Shown piece after piece: positions 18,565-26,684 of a DNA stretch of 64,000 nucleotides (position 1 is its first letter; each line of letters begins with the position of its first letter). The DNA comes from JALZAQ01 sp038253885 (GTDB taxonomy: Bacteria; Gemmatimonadota; Gemmatimonadetes; Gemmatimonadales; Gemmatimonadaceae), in NCBI GenBank assembly GCA_038253885.1, contig JBBSGP010000016.1, positions 3,280-67,279 of the forward strand. The letters run 5' to 3'. A program made the position numbers and the translations under genes. Under the pieces are notes generated by a model, which had not been told where the DNA came from, did no database searches, and saw only the letters and a list, made by a program, of their open reading frames with translations.

Positions 18565-19646
18565 GACGGACGAGCTTTATGATCCTCGCCGCGGCCACTT
18601 CGGTGGCCGCGGTCGCGTGTGGGAGCCGGACCGGTGCATCGACGCCCGCCGCTGCCGCCGCACCCACCGCGAAGCGCGTCACCGCCGACTCAGGGGAGCG
18701 TCATCTCTCCAACATCCGCCAACTCACCGATGGCGGGGAGAATGCCGAGTCGTACTTCAGCGCCGACGGAAGGCAATTGATCTTCCAGAGCACGCGCGAC
18801 GGGCGCGCGTGCGATCAGCAGTACACGATGAGCATCGATGGGTCTGGGCTCCGCCGTGTCTCCACAGGCACGGGCAAGACCACGTGCGGCTATTTTTTCG
18901 CCAGCGACCGAAAGATCTTCTTCTCCTCGACCCACGCCGCGGACACCGCCTGCCCCCCGAGGCCCGACCCATCCAAGGGCTACGTCTGGGGACTCGACCG
19001 GTTCGACATCTATTCCGCGAACACGGATGGCTCCGCTCTCACGCGCCTGACCCATCACGACACGTACACGGCCGAAGGCACGTTATCCCCCGATGGTCGC
19101 CGTATCGTCTTCACGTCGCTCAAGGATGGCGATCTCGACATCTACACGATGACCGTTGACGGAAGGGACGCCCGCCGGCTCACGAGCACGCCCGGCTACG
19201 ATGGTGGCGCCTTCTATTCCCCTGACGGCACCCAGATCGTCTATCGCGCCAACCACCCGACCGATTCCGCCGACCTCCGACAGTATCGGGATCTGCTCGA
19301 GCAGAGGATCGTACGACCCAACCGGATGGAGATCTGGGTGATGAACGCCGATGGCAGTAATCAGCATCAGGTGACACACCTCGGTGGAGCCAACTTCGGA
19401 CCGTATTTCACCCCCGACGGCAAGCGCATCATCTTCTCGTCCAACTACCGCAATCCGCGGAGCGGGAACTTCGACCTCTTCCTCGTGAGCACCGACGGAG
19501 AGGGACTCGAGCAGGTGACGACGAGCCCTGAATTCGATGGATTCCCGCAGTTCAGCCCTGACGGCAGACACCTGGTGTGGGCCTCGAACCGTCATGACGC
19601 CAAGCCGCACGAGACGAATATCTTCATCGCCGATTGGCGGCCCTGA
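18561..19646 (+). CDS. TolB-like WD40/PD40 beta-propeller lipoprotein
   Basis: 361 aa. A signal peptide ends in a lipobox ('SVAAVAC', Cys20), so it should be lipid-anchored. The rest is a TolB-type beta-propeller with repeated blades of the form 'FSADGRQLIFQSTRDG', 'LSPDGRRIVFTSLKDGD', 'YSPDGTQIVYRANH', 'FTPDGKRIIFSSNYR' and 'FSPDGRHLVWASNRH'. Its start overlaps the stop of the CtpA-like protease by 4 bp, so the pair is one operon. It could be a substrate-binding or scaffold partner of that protease; this is inferred from the coupling only. Convergent with the next gene, 12 bp between stops. Confidence 0.92.
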   Translation: MRRTSFMILAAATSVAAVACGSRTGASTPAAAAAPTAKRVTADSGERHLSNIRQLTDGGENAESYFSADGRQLIFQSTRDGRACDQQYTMSIDGSGLRRVSTGTGKTTCGYFFASDRKIFFSSTHAADTACPPRPDPSKGYVWGLDRFDIYSANTDGSALTRLTHHDTYTAEGTLSPDGRRIVFTSLKDGDLDIYTMTVDGRDARRLTSTPGYDGGAFYSPDGTQIVYRANHPTDSADLRQYRDLLEQRIVRPNRMEIWVMNADGSNQHQVTHLGGANFGPYFTPDGKRIIFSSNYRNPRSGNFDLFLVSTDGEGLEQVTTSPEFDGFPQFSPDGRHLVWASNRHDAKPHETNIFIADWRP

Positions 19647-19658
19647 CCGGTCTACCAT

Positions 19659-20441
19659 TCAGGAGGGGCCGTCCCGGCCGCGCCAAGGCCAGAACGGCTT
19701 CCGTGAGTACGGCACCCCGAAGATGGCCCGCAGCACGGCGTCCGGGTTCTCGGTGCGAGCCACCGCGTCCAGCCGGCCAGCGAGGGGCAGCACTCGACTG
19801 AAATCCGTGTATCGCGCGTACCCGTGGCAGAAACACTTCGGCCCGGGGCGCGTGAGATCGCCGAGCAGGATGTCCGGCTCGAGGATGTAGGTGAGGGCGT
19901 AGAAGACGTTCAGCGTCTTCGTTCTCGGCAGATCCGCGCCCCGGGCACCGTGAGGCAGGGAGCCATGCTTCCCCCACTGCACGTCCACCAGCACCTGCCC
20001 CTTTCCCCGCCAATCCGAGTGGAGGATGGAGCCATGCCAATAGGTCCAGAGATCCGTCGGCGCCCCTGATCCGTCATAGGCTACCCACACCTCTTCCTCG
20101 TCCGTGGGAACGGTGAACGGGATCCATGCGCCGTGTACGTCGTCCCGCCAGAGAAGGTAGTAGGCGATGACTCGGTGACGGGGGTGCAGCACCGCAACGA
20201 CCCGGGAAAGCGGGAACGTTTCGTCGGGCTGCACGTATAAGGTAGGCGCCAGCTCCCGCGCCAAAGCGGCGCCACTGTCGCCCGGTGCCAGTACGCCGGG
20301 CACGATAAGTGGCTGACTCGGGATGTGCGCGCGCGGTCCACAAGCAGCGCCGTAGGCCGACAGTAGAGCCAGCGCCAGGTAGCAGGAGAACCGAGGAGGC
20401 CTCCCGCCCGCTGACGTTCGGGGGGGCCAGCGCGTCCTCAT
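19659..20441 (-). CDS. Predicted lipoprotein of unknown function
   Basis: 260 aa from the ATG at 20441; the open frame reaches further upstream but that part is not protein-like. The N-terminus has a hydrophobic stretch ending 'LLSAYGAAC', a plausible lipobox. The mature part has many Trp/Tyr and His residues ('IAYYLLWRDDVHGAW', 'WTYWHGSILHSDW') and a Cys pair in 'GPKCFCHGYARY'. It shows some likeness to Vps62-type 'HPDE' beta-sandwich proteins ('TLYVQPDETFPLSRV'), too weak to assign. No functional neighbour. Confidence 0.72.
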   Translation of the reverse strand: MRTRWPPRTSAGGRPPRFSCYLALALLSAYGAACGPRAHIPSQPLIVPGVLAPGDSGAALARELAPTLYVQPDETFPLSRVVAVLHPRHRVIAYYLLWRDDVHGAWIPFTVPTDEEEVWVAYDGSGAPTDLWTYWHGSILHSDWRGKGQVLVDVQWGKHGSLPHGARGADLPRTKTLNVFYALTYILEPDILLGDLTRPGPKCFCHGYARYTDFSRVLPLAGRLDAVARTENPDAVLRAIFGVPYSRKPFWPWRGRDGPS

Positions 20442-20498
20442 TGTAGTAGCGGCGAGCCGAAGTGTCCGGTTCGCCGGCAGGATCCCATTGGAGGACAC

Positions 20499-20708
20499 AT
20501 GCGTAAGCCCCGTCCCGCCACCTACAATCCCGCGCAGGCGCTTCAGCTCATCTCCACCGACCGCAGTGGCGGTCCGCTGAGCTGCCCCAGCTGCGCCGGC
20601 AAGATCGAGCGCGAACCGGATATCTCGCCCGCCCCGCCGCGATCGCACGTGACCCTCAAGTGCGCCAAATGCGGCCGGGTTGCCCGCTACATCAGCGGCG
20701 CCGCCTGA
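20499..20708 (+). CDS. Small zinc-ribbon-like protein (69 aa)
   Basis: Starts at an ATG preceded by GGAGGA (20489-20494). Two CxxC pairs, 'CPSC' and 'CAKC', about 30 residues apart can hold one zinc ion. The rest is short and basic. Such single zinc ribbons often bind nucleic acid or larger proteins; no specific role can be given. It lies about 280 bp before the cold-shock gene on the same strand. Confidence 0.75.
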   Translation: MRKPRPATYNPAQALQLISTDRSGGPLSCPSCAGKIEREPDISPAPPRSHVTLKCAKCGRVARYISGAA

Positions 20709-20990
20709 TTTCGTGATCCGAGGGGGCTCAGCCTGGAGCCCCCGAGCTGCTCCCATCAGCACCCCCCCGAACAGCTTCCTCAGCGCTCTCGCCATCCCGC
20801 CCTCAGACGTTTCTGCGGGCTTGGATGTTGCTTGGCTGCCCTTTGATATTCCATACATCCGTTTATTTTGCGTAGACGGTTGTTCCTTCCGATCCCGCTG
20901 GTGAGTTGGCGACCGCAAATTCACGTCCCTCTCGCGGCGAGATCGCGACACACAATCTGCCCCGGCCGGGCAAGGAAGAGGAAGGCACAA
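20709..20990 (+). other. Non-coding leader upstream of the cold-shock gene
   Basis: I see no convincing protein in these 282 bases. The stretch 20835-20880 is AT-richer than its surroundings and includes 'ttgata' followed 15 nt later by 'tattt', a possible promoter. That would leave a 5' untranslated leader of roughly 100 nt, as cold-shock mRNAs often have. No riboswitch class was recognised. A GGAAGAGGAAGG purine tract just before the ATG serves as the ribosome site. Confidence 0.35.
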
Positions 20991-21197
20991 ATGGCAGCCA
21001 TCACCGGTACCGTGAAGTGGTTCAACGACGCGAAAGGTTTCGGCTTCATCAGCCGCGAGGGAGGACCCGACGTTTTCGTCCACTTCAGCGCGATCCAGGG
21101 TAACGGCTTCAAGTCCCTCCAGGAGGGCGATCAGGTACAGTTCGAGATCGTTCAGGGACAGAAGGGTCCCCAGGCCGCGAACGTCACGAAGGTGTGA
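20991..21197 (+). CDS. csp: Cold-shock protein (CspA family)
   Basis: 68-aa single cold-shock domain with RNP-1 'KGFGFI' and RNP-2 'VFVHFSAI', starting 'GTVKWFNDAKG'. Binds single-stranded RNA/DNA and melts mRNA structure. It is followed at once by a strong intrinsic terminator. A second, closely similar csp gene lies at 61.6 kb on the other strand; both share 'HFSAIQG.GFKSLQEGD' and 'FEIVQGQKGP', so they are paralogues. Confidence 0.97.
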   Translation: MAAITGTVKWFNDAKGFGFISREGGPDVFVHFSAIQGNGFKSLQEGDQVQFEIVQGQKGPQAANVTKV

Positions 21198-21213
21198 TCC
21201 CGTCGTGAAGCGA

Positions 21214-21243
21214 GGCCCCGGCAGAGATGCCGGGGCCTTTTGC
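21214..21243 (+). terminator. Intrinsic terminator of the cold-shock gene
   Basis: Perfect 11-bp inverted repeat (aggccccggca / tgccggggcct) with a 4-nt loop, followed by a short T run (21238-21242). It sits 17 bp after the csp stop. Confidence 0.88.
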
Positions 21244-21451
21244 ATCGCGCCCGACTTCCACCAACCTTATCAGCTCGCCTGCTGTCAGAGCAGACGTCCC
21301 CGCTCGGCGACTCCTACCGCAATCTCTTCTCGGCCCACCCCGACAATACCTTCCTCGTGAAGCTGTCGTACTGGTTCAGCCAGTAGGCACCTCTTTTGCC
21401 TTCTCCACAGTTGGGAATGGTACGGCATTTCTTCAGTCCTGCGGAGTCCGC

Positions 21452-22348
21452 ATGGCATCGATCTGGAAGGGCTCGCTGACCTTTGGTCTCGTGAACATCC
21501 CGGTGGAGCTCAAGACCGCCGTTCGCGAGGATCACATCAGCTTCCGCTTGCTGCACGAGGAGGATCTCTCACCCGTGAAGTACGAGCGTGTCTGCGCGAG
21601 CGATGGCGAGACGATTCCCTGGAACGAGATCGTGAAAGGCTACGAGTATGAGAAGGGAAAGTTCGTCGTCATGTCCGACGACGACTTCAAGGCCGCTGCC
21701 CTGGAGCAGTCGAAGACGATCGACATCCTCGATTTCGTGAAGGCCGAGGAGATCGATCCTCGCTACTTCGATTCCCCCTACTACCTCGTACCCGGCAAGG
21801 GGGGTGACAAGGCATATGCGCTATTGCGCGAAGCCATCCGAAAATCGGGCTCCGTGGGCATCGGCAAGATCATCATTCGCCAGAAGCAGCACATCGCCGG
21901 CGTGAAGGTGGTCGGAGACGCCCTGGTGCTCGAGATCATGCGCTTCGCCAATGAGCTCGTCGACCCGAGCGAGTACAGCTTTCCCCCCGCGGCCCAGGTA
22001 CGGCCGCAGGAGCTTCAGATGGCCGAGCAGCTCGTCAGCAGCCTCGCCGAGCCCTTCGATCCCGAGAAGTACACGGATGAGTACCGGACCAATTTGATGA
22101 AGATCATCCGCGCGAAGATGAAGGGAAAGAAGGTCGTCTACGAGGAGCCAGCCGAGGAACCGGAGGGCACCAAGGTGGTGGACCTGATGGCCCGCCTCCA
22201 GGCGAGCCTCGCGCAAGGCAAGGGGGGAGGGGGAGGGGGAGGGGGAGGCAAGCGCGCGAAGGCTGGTGAGGTACGGACCGGAGGCAGCGGCGCCGCCGCT
22301 CGGGAACGTCAACCGGCGCGGAAGACTCGCCGCAAGAAGTCGGCGTAA
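21452..22348 (+). CDS. ku: Non-homologous end-joining protein Ku
   Basis: 298 aa from the ATG at 21452 ('ASIWKGSLTFGLVNIPVEL', the standard Ku N-terminus); the longer open frame upstream is not Ku-like. It forms the ring-shaped homodimer that loads onto broken DNA ends and recruits LigD. The core beta-barrel ends near residue 255. The C-terminus carries a Gly run encoded by a hexanucleotide repeat and then a Lys/Arg-rich tail, typical of DNA-binding Ku extensions. The ligD start is 11 bp downstream, so the two form an operon. Confidence 0.97.
   Translation: MASIWKGSLTFGLVNIPVELKTAVREDHISFRLLHEEDLSPVKYERVCASDGETIPWNEIVKGYEYEKGKFVVMSDDDFKAAALEQSKTIDILDFVKAEEIDPRYFDSPYYLVPGKGGDKAYALLREAIRKSGSVGIGKIIIRQKQHIAGVKVVGDALVLEIMRFANELVDPSEYSFPPAAQVRPQELQMAEQLVSSLAEPFDPEKYTDEYRTNLMKIIRAKMKGKKVVYEEPAEEPEGTKVVDLMARLQASLAQGKGGGGGGGGGKRAKAGEVRTGGSGAAARERQPARKTRRKKSA
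22222..22248 (+). repeat. G-rich hexanucleotide repeat (GGGGGA)n inside ku
   Basis: Four G runs (6, 5, 5 and 5 G) separated by single A, then AGG. The unit is six bases, so copy changes keep the Ku frame and add or remove two Gly codons. The coding strand could fold into a G-quadruplex. Confidence 0.9.
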
Positions 22349-22359
22349 GCCAGGCGCGC

Positions 22360-25125
22360 ATGGCCGCCGGGAGCTCGAAACCCAAGCTCGCCGAGTACCG
22401 GCGCAAGCGGGACTTCTCGAAGACCGCCGAGCCCGCCGGAGGCGTCGCCTCCAAGGGCTCGGGGCTGCGCTTCGTCATCCAGAAGCACGCGGCCACCCAC
22501 CTTCACTATGACTTCCGGCTCGAGCTGGATGGAGTGATGAAGAGCTGGGCGGTGCCGAAAGGCCCGAGCCTGGACCCGGCGGTGAAGCGGCTGGCGATGG
22601 AGGTGGAGGATCACCCCGTCGAGTACAACACTTTCGAGGGTACCATCCCCAAGGGTCAGTACGGTGGCGGGACAGTGTTGCTATGGGATCGCGGCACTTA
22701 CACCGCCGACCAGGCCGGACAGCACGACGGCGACGACAGCAAAACGCTGCGCGCGGGATTCCGGCGGGGAGACCTCAAGATCACTCTCCACGGCGAGCGC
22801 CTGCGGGGAAGCTTCGCGCTGGTTCGGATCAAGCGCGGTGACCCGCAAAAACCCCAGTGGCTCCTCATCAAGCACCGCGACGAGCACGCGGAGCCTGCGT
22901 CCGACATCACCGCCAGCATCACCACGTCCGTCGACAGCGGCCGCACGATGGAGCAGATCGCGACCGGAAAATCGCGCGTCTGGCAGAGCAACCGGACCGA
23001 GAAGACCGCGCAAGCCTCCCGCGATGGGCCGACGACGAGAACACCGGCGGCCAAGGCGCTGCCCCACGACTCCCCTGCCCGCACTCCACCGCGCGCGGCT
23101 GCGGACACCCCTCCCCTCGAGCCGATGTACGCGTCCGTCGGAGCTTCCATTCCGGCGGAGGACGGTTGGACCTTCGAGCCCAAGTTCGATGGCATTCGTG
23201 TCCTCGCCTTTGGAACCACGCAGGGAGCTCGGCTCGTCTCACGCAACGGGAAGGACAAGAGCGCGCAGTTCCCCGAAATCACGGCGGCGGTGCAGAAGCT
23301 CTCCGCCCAGGCGAGAAAATCCCTGGTGGTGGACGGCGAGGTCGTTGCCATCATCGCCGATCAGCCCGCCCGGTTCCAGGAACTCCAGGGACGCATGCAT
23401 GTGAAGGAGAAAGGGGCGATCGCCGGTCATTCCGAGGACACCCCTTCGGCCCTCATGGTCTTCGACCTCCTCCTCGATGGCGACGATGTCCTTCTCCGCG
23501 AGCCCTGGTCCGAGCGGCGCGGTCGTCTCGAGAAGCTGCTGCGCAATCGCACCGGCTTCCACATCCGGCTCGCCGAATCCGTGCCGAACGACGGGGAGGA
23601 GATGCTGGAGCGCGCGGGCGCCGAAGGATGGGAGGGAGTGATCGCGAAACGGATGGACGGGCCGTATGAGCCCGGTGTGCGCTCCCGGACATGGCAGAAG
23701 CTCAAGCTCGAGAACCGGCAAGAGTTCGTGGTCGGAGGGTTCACCGAGCCGCGCAACAGCCGCGAGCACATCGGCGCTCTTCTGCTCGGCTATTTCGACC
23801 ACGGCCGATTCATCTATGTGGGGCACACCGGGGGAGGATTCACCCGCGTCGGACTCAAGGAGATGTACGGCCGGCTGAAGCCACTGATCCGCAAGTCCTC
23901 ACCCTTCGTGGAGACGCCGGCGACGAACGAGAAAGCGACCTGGGTGACACCGAAGATCGTCGTGGAGGTCCGCTTCAATGAGTGGACGCACGATGGCAAG
24001 CTCCGCCAGCCCATCTACCTCGGGACACGGGACGACAAGGATGCGCACGAGGTGAAACGGGAGCAGCCGAGCGTCCAGACGCGGGGCACGTCGGCGTCCG
24101 CCGGTGGCAGCGCCAGGACAAAGAGCGCGAAAAAGAGCCGGGCCACCGGCAAGAAAAAACGGGACGCGTCCGCGGGGCTGGTCTCGCAGCTCGATTCCAT
24201 CGAGAGCGATGGAGGCTCTGGCGCCCTCCAGCTCGACGGCGGTCAGACGCTGGCTGTGTCCAACCTCGGGAAGGTCTTCTTTCCGGGGGAGGGAATCACC
24301 AAAGGCGACATGATGCGCTACTACGCCCGCGTCGCACCGATGGTGCTGTCGGCGATCGCCGACCGACCGCTCGTGCTGAAGCGCTTCCCCAATGGCATTA
24401 CTGGACCGTCCTTCTACCAGCAGAAAGCGTCCGACGACGTGCCGGAGGGCGTCCGGGTCGAGCACATCACTTCCGACACCGGTGAAGAACAGCCGCGCCT
24501 CATCGGTGGGGATCTGCTCACGCTCCTGTACACCATCCAGCTCGGTGCCGTCTCCGTGGATCCATGGCACTCGCGCATCCAGACGTGTGATTTCGCCGAT
24601 TACACGATTCTGGATCTCGATCCTGGCCCTCGTGCGCCCTTCGAGCGCGTGGTGGAGGTCGCGCACTGGGTGAAGGGGGTGCTCGAAGCGCTGGGGTTGC
24701 GTGCCGCCGTGAAGACCTCGGGCTCGACCGGCATCCACATCTATGTGCCCCTGGCGCCCCGGATCCCGAACGACGCCGCTCTCGTGGCTGCCCAGATCAT
24801 CGCCACCCGCGTCGCCAGTGCACATCCGCGCGATGCCACAATCGAGCGCTCGGTGAAGGCGCGGCCGCCCGCCGCCGTTTACGTGGACTACCTCCAGAAT
24901 ATCCGGGGCAAGACCGTCGCTGGCGCCTATGCGCTCAGAGCCAAGAAGGGCGCGACAGTCTCGACGCCGCTGGAGTGGAAGGAGCTGGACCGGAGCCTCG
25001 ATCCCCGCGAGTTCACCGTCGAGCGCCTCCCGGAACGCGTAGCCGAGGTGGGGGACATCTGGGAGCGGGAGATGAAGAAGCGGAACTCGGCGGCGGTGCT
25101 CAAGGCTCTGGGGAAGAAAAAGTAG
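22360..25125 (+). CDS. ligD: Multifunctional DNA ligase D (LigD)
   Basis: 921 aa with three domains. Residues about 20-170: 3'-phosphoesterase, with His47-x-His49 and Asp51 in 'HLHYDFRLELDG'. Residues about 255-560: ATP-dependent ligase, with nucleotidyl Lys275 in 'EPKFDGIRVL' and 'EGVIAKRMDG'. A Ser/Lys-rich linker (about 575-605) is followed by an archaeo-eukaryotic-primase-type polymerase (about 635-921) with metal-binding Asp752/Asp754 in 'LDLDPG'. The order PE-ligase-polymerase is that of Pseudomonas-type LigD. With Ku it repairs double-strand breaks by end processing and joining. Confidence 0.97.
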   Translation: MAAGSSKPKLAEYRRKRDFSKTAEPAGGVASKGSGLRFVIQKHAATHLHYDFRLELDGVMKSWAVPKGPSLDPAVKRLAMEVEDHPVEYNTFEGTIPKGQYGGGTVLLWDRGTYTADQAGQHDGDDSKTLRAGFRRGDLKITLHGERLRGSFALVRIKRGDPQKPQWLLIKHRDEHAEPASDITASITTSVDSGRTMEQIATGKSRVWQSNRTEKTAQASRDGPTTRTPAAKALPHDSPARTPPRAAADTPPLEPMYASVGASIPAEDGWTFEPKFDGIRVLAFGTTQGARLVSRNGKDKSAQFPEITAAVQKLSAQARKSLVVDGEVVAIIADQPARFQELQGRMHVKEKGAIAGHSEDTPSALMVFDLLLDGDDVLLREPWSERRGRLEKLLRNRTGFHIRLAESVPNDGEEMLERAGAEGWEGVIAKRMDGPYEPGVRSRTWQKLKLENRQEFVVGGFTEPRNSREHIGALLLGYFDHGRFIYVGHTGGGFTRVGLKEMYGRLKPLIRKSSPFVETPATNEKATWVTPKIVVEVRFNEWTHDGKLRQPIYLGTRDDKDAHEVKREQPSVQTRGTSASAGGSARTKSAKKSRATGKKKRDASAGLVSQLDSIESDGGSGALQLDGGQTLAVSNLGKVFFPGEGITKGDMMRYYARVAPMVLSAIADRPLVLKRFPNGITGPSFYQQKASDDVPEGVRVEHITSDTGEEQPRLIGGDLLTLLYTIQLGAVSVDPWHSRIQTCDFADYTILDLDPGPRAPFERVVEVAHWVKGVLEALGLRAAVKTSGSTGIHIYVPLAPRIPNDAALVAAQIIATRVASAHPRDATIERSVKARPPAAVYVDYLQNIRGKTVAGAYALRAKKGATVSTPLEWKELDRSLDPREFTVERLPERVAEVGDIWEREMKKRNSAAVLKALGKKK

Positions 25126-25175
25126 GGGCTGCCGGGAAGCAGTTACCTTCCCCGCGGCGTTTCGTCCTCCAGGGG

Positions 25176-25775
25176 ATGACCATCTTTCGACCTCTACCGC
25201 TGCTTGCGGCCTTCCTGCTCCTGCCCGGCGTCGTGGCAGGGCAGCGGGGGCGCACCGTGCATCCCGCCGCCCTTCCCGCGTCGGCGATGCAGACTCTCCC
25301 CGTGCCCGCGGTCGTCTACGGAAGCGATCTGCTCCGGACGGCTCGTCGCTACGTGGGGGTGCGGTACCGCCTCGGTGGAGAAACACCCCGCGCCTTCGAT
25401 TGCTCTGGGTTCGTCCGTTACGCCTTTGCGCGGTACGGAATCGCTCTTCCGCGAACGGCGCACGAGCAGGCGGCGTTGGGTTGGGCTCCCTCGGTCGGTG
25501 ACCTGGAGCCCGGTGACCTACTCTTCTTCTGGGGGGGAAGCGGCGCGCAGCACATCGCCATCTACGCCGGCGGAGACAGCATCATCCACGCATCGGCGAG
25601 AAGCGGCCGGGTCCGTATGGACCGGTTCGCCGGTAGCGCGACGCACCCCACATGGTTCGGCCAGAGGCTGATCGCGATTCGACGGGTTCTGCCGGCGGAA
25701 GGGGTCATTCCTCTCCCGCTGTCGACGTCGAGTCCCGAGATCGCGAATCGATGGCTTCATGGAGGTGAACGGTGA
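25176..25775 (+). CDS. NlpC/P60-family cell-wall hydrolase
   Basis: 199 aa. A signal peptide (residues 1-22, cleavage after 'VVAG' or nearby) exports it. The papain-like NlpC/P60 domain has Cys76 ('FDCSGFVRYAF'), His126 ('AQHIAIYAGG') and His138 ('IIHAS'). It should be an endopeptidase cutting peptide stems of peptidoglycan. The start was taken at the ATG at 25176; AGGGG lies immediately against it, so the ribosome site is unusually close. It follows ligD by 50 bp and overlaps the next small gene. Confidence 0.9.
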   Translation: MTIFRPLPLLAAFLLLPGVVAGQRGRTVHPAALPASAMQTLPVPAVVYGSDLLRTARRYVGVRYRLGGETPRAFDCSGFVRYAFARYGIALPRTAHEQAALGWAPSVGDLEPGDLLFFWGGSGAQHIAIYAGGDSIIHASARSGRVRMDRFAGSATHPTWFGQRLIAIRRVLPAEGVIPLPLSTSSPEIANRWLHGGER

Positions 25776-26085
25776 GATCCCATACGGTCATCCCCCGATG
25801 AGCATGACGCCGCTCTACACGCGCGAGCTGCCAGGCGGTGGCTTCGTCACGATCGAGGCGCGGATGGACAGCGCTGCGGAGTCGTGCTTGGGACGTATCT
25901 GGGTCGAGCGACGGGGCGACCCCAAGCGCCGGGAGGGACACGAGCCGCCGGTCATCGCTGAGATCGCCGGATCGTCCACCCAGCAGCTCTTCCGGGAGCT
26001 CTACGAGATCGCGGCCGATAATGTCGCGGTTGCGCGCGGGCTGATCCAGTGGCAGCTGCGCCGGAGCGCGAGCCGGGCCGACTGA
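25759..26085 (+). CDS. Hypothetical protein (108 aa)
   Basis: Possible starts are the ATG at 25759, which overlaps the NlpC/P60 gene by 17 bp, and the ATG at 25798. Content is soluble, with 'GGGFVTIEARMDS', 'GRIWVERRGD' and a C-terminal helix 'LFRELYEIAADNVAVARGLIQWQLRR'. The pattern of a short beta-sheet plus helix looks conserved-domain-like, but I do not recognise a family. Codon use (GC at third positions) matches its neighbours. Confidence 0.65.
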   Translation: MEVNGEIPYGHPPMSMTPLYTRELPGGGFVTIEARMDSAAESCLGRIWVERRGDPKRREGHEPPVIAEIAGSSTQQLFRELYEIAADNVAVARGLIQWQLRRSASRAD

Positions 26086-26090
26086 CGGCG

Positions 26091-26113
26091 AAAAAAAAGG
26101 CCCCCCGTGGGCC
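26091..26113 (-). terminator. Intrinsic terminator, minus strand
   Basis: Read on the minus strand: GGCCC-ACGGG-GGGCC followed by eight T. It lies 43 bp beyond the stop of the 26157-26576 frame, which supports that frame being transcribed. Confidence 0.75.
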
Positions 26114-26156
26114 GCCTGTGGTACGTCCGCGCCGGCTCACCTTGCCGGCGCTTCGC

Positions 26157-26576
26157 TCATCCGCGTGCCGGTCGGCCGCTCGATGCCACTTGTCTGCGTC
26201 CCCTGACCCCACTCGTGAGCGCCCGCAATGTTGCGTCGTCGAGCTCATCGAGCGAGATGGCGGCGACGGTGACGATCCTCGCCGGCCTGTGCGGCTGAGT
26301 CAGGCACTCGAGCCGCAGAATGAGTCGTGAGGTCTCCTTCCCGAGGAGGACGTCCTCGGAAACGATGTGTGCGACCACCGTCGCCATCCATCGCGTTCCT
26401 CCGCGGAGGCTGACCACACGAAGCGGAGCGTCCGGTTCCGCGGATGACCGGATCGGCAACGGCAGTCGCTCCGCTCCCCCGCACGCGATCGTGCGCGGCT
26501 CCGACGGGCGGCGAATCCGGTCTCGATGGGGTCTCACGGCGTACTCCGGCAATTTGTGCTTATGCACATATTGCAA
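26157..26576 (-). CDS. Hypothetical protein, start uncertain
   Basis: Up to 139 aa. The C-terminal 75 residues look like real protein ('WMATVVAHIVSEDVLLGKETSR', 'LILRLECLTQP', 'IVTVAAISLDELDDATLRAL'), while the first 50 are Arg/Pro-rich and may not be coding. Frame-compatible starts include TTG 26576, GTG 26567 and an ATG near 26387. A perfect inverted repeat TGTGC-TTAT-GCACA (26555-26568) lies at the 5' end and an intrinsic terminator follows. It lies downstream of the NrtR-like gene on the same strand. No family recognised. Confidence 0.5.
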   Translation of the reverse strand: MQYVHKHKLPEYAVRPHRDRIRRPSEPRTIACGGAERLPLPIRSSAEPDAPLRVVSLRGGTRWMATVVAHIVSEDVLLGKETSRLILRLECLTQPHRPARIVTVAAISLDELDDATLRALTSGVRGRRQVASSGRPARG

Positions 26577-26684
26577 CTAATACGCCCGATACGGCAATGG
26601 GTTCCCGTGAAATGCTTTATCCCGGGATGCCAGCTATCGCGGAGGCGTGCCCCCGGCGCCCCCAAGTCGCTGCCGCACCTGCCC

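Noticed and set aside
23899..25386. A 495-codon minus-strand frame opposite ligD
   Set aside because: Shadow of the ligase D polymerase domain, which is unambiguous on the plus strand.
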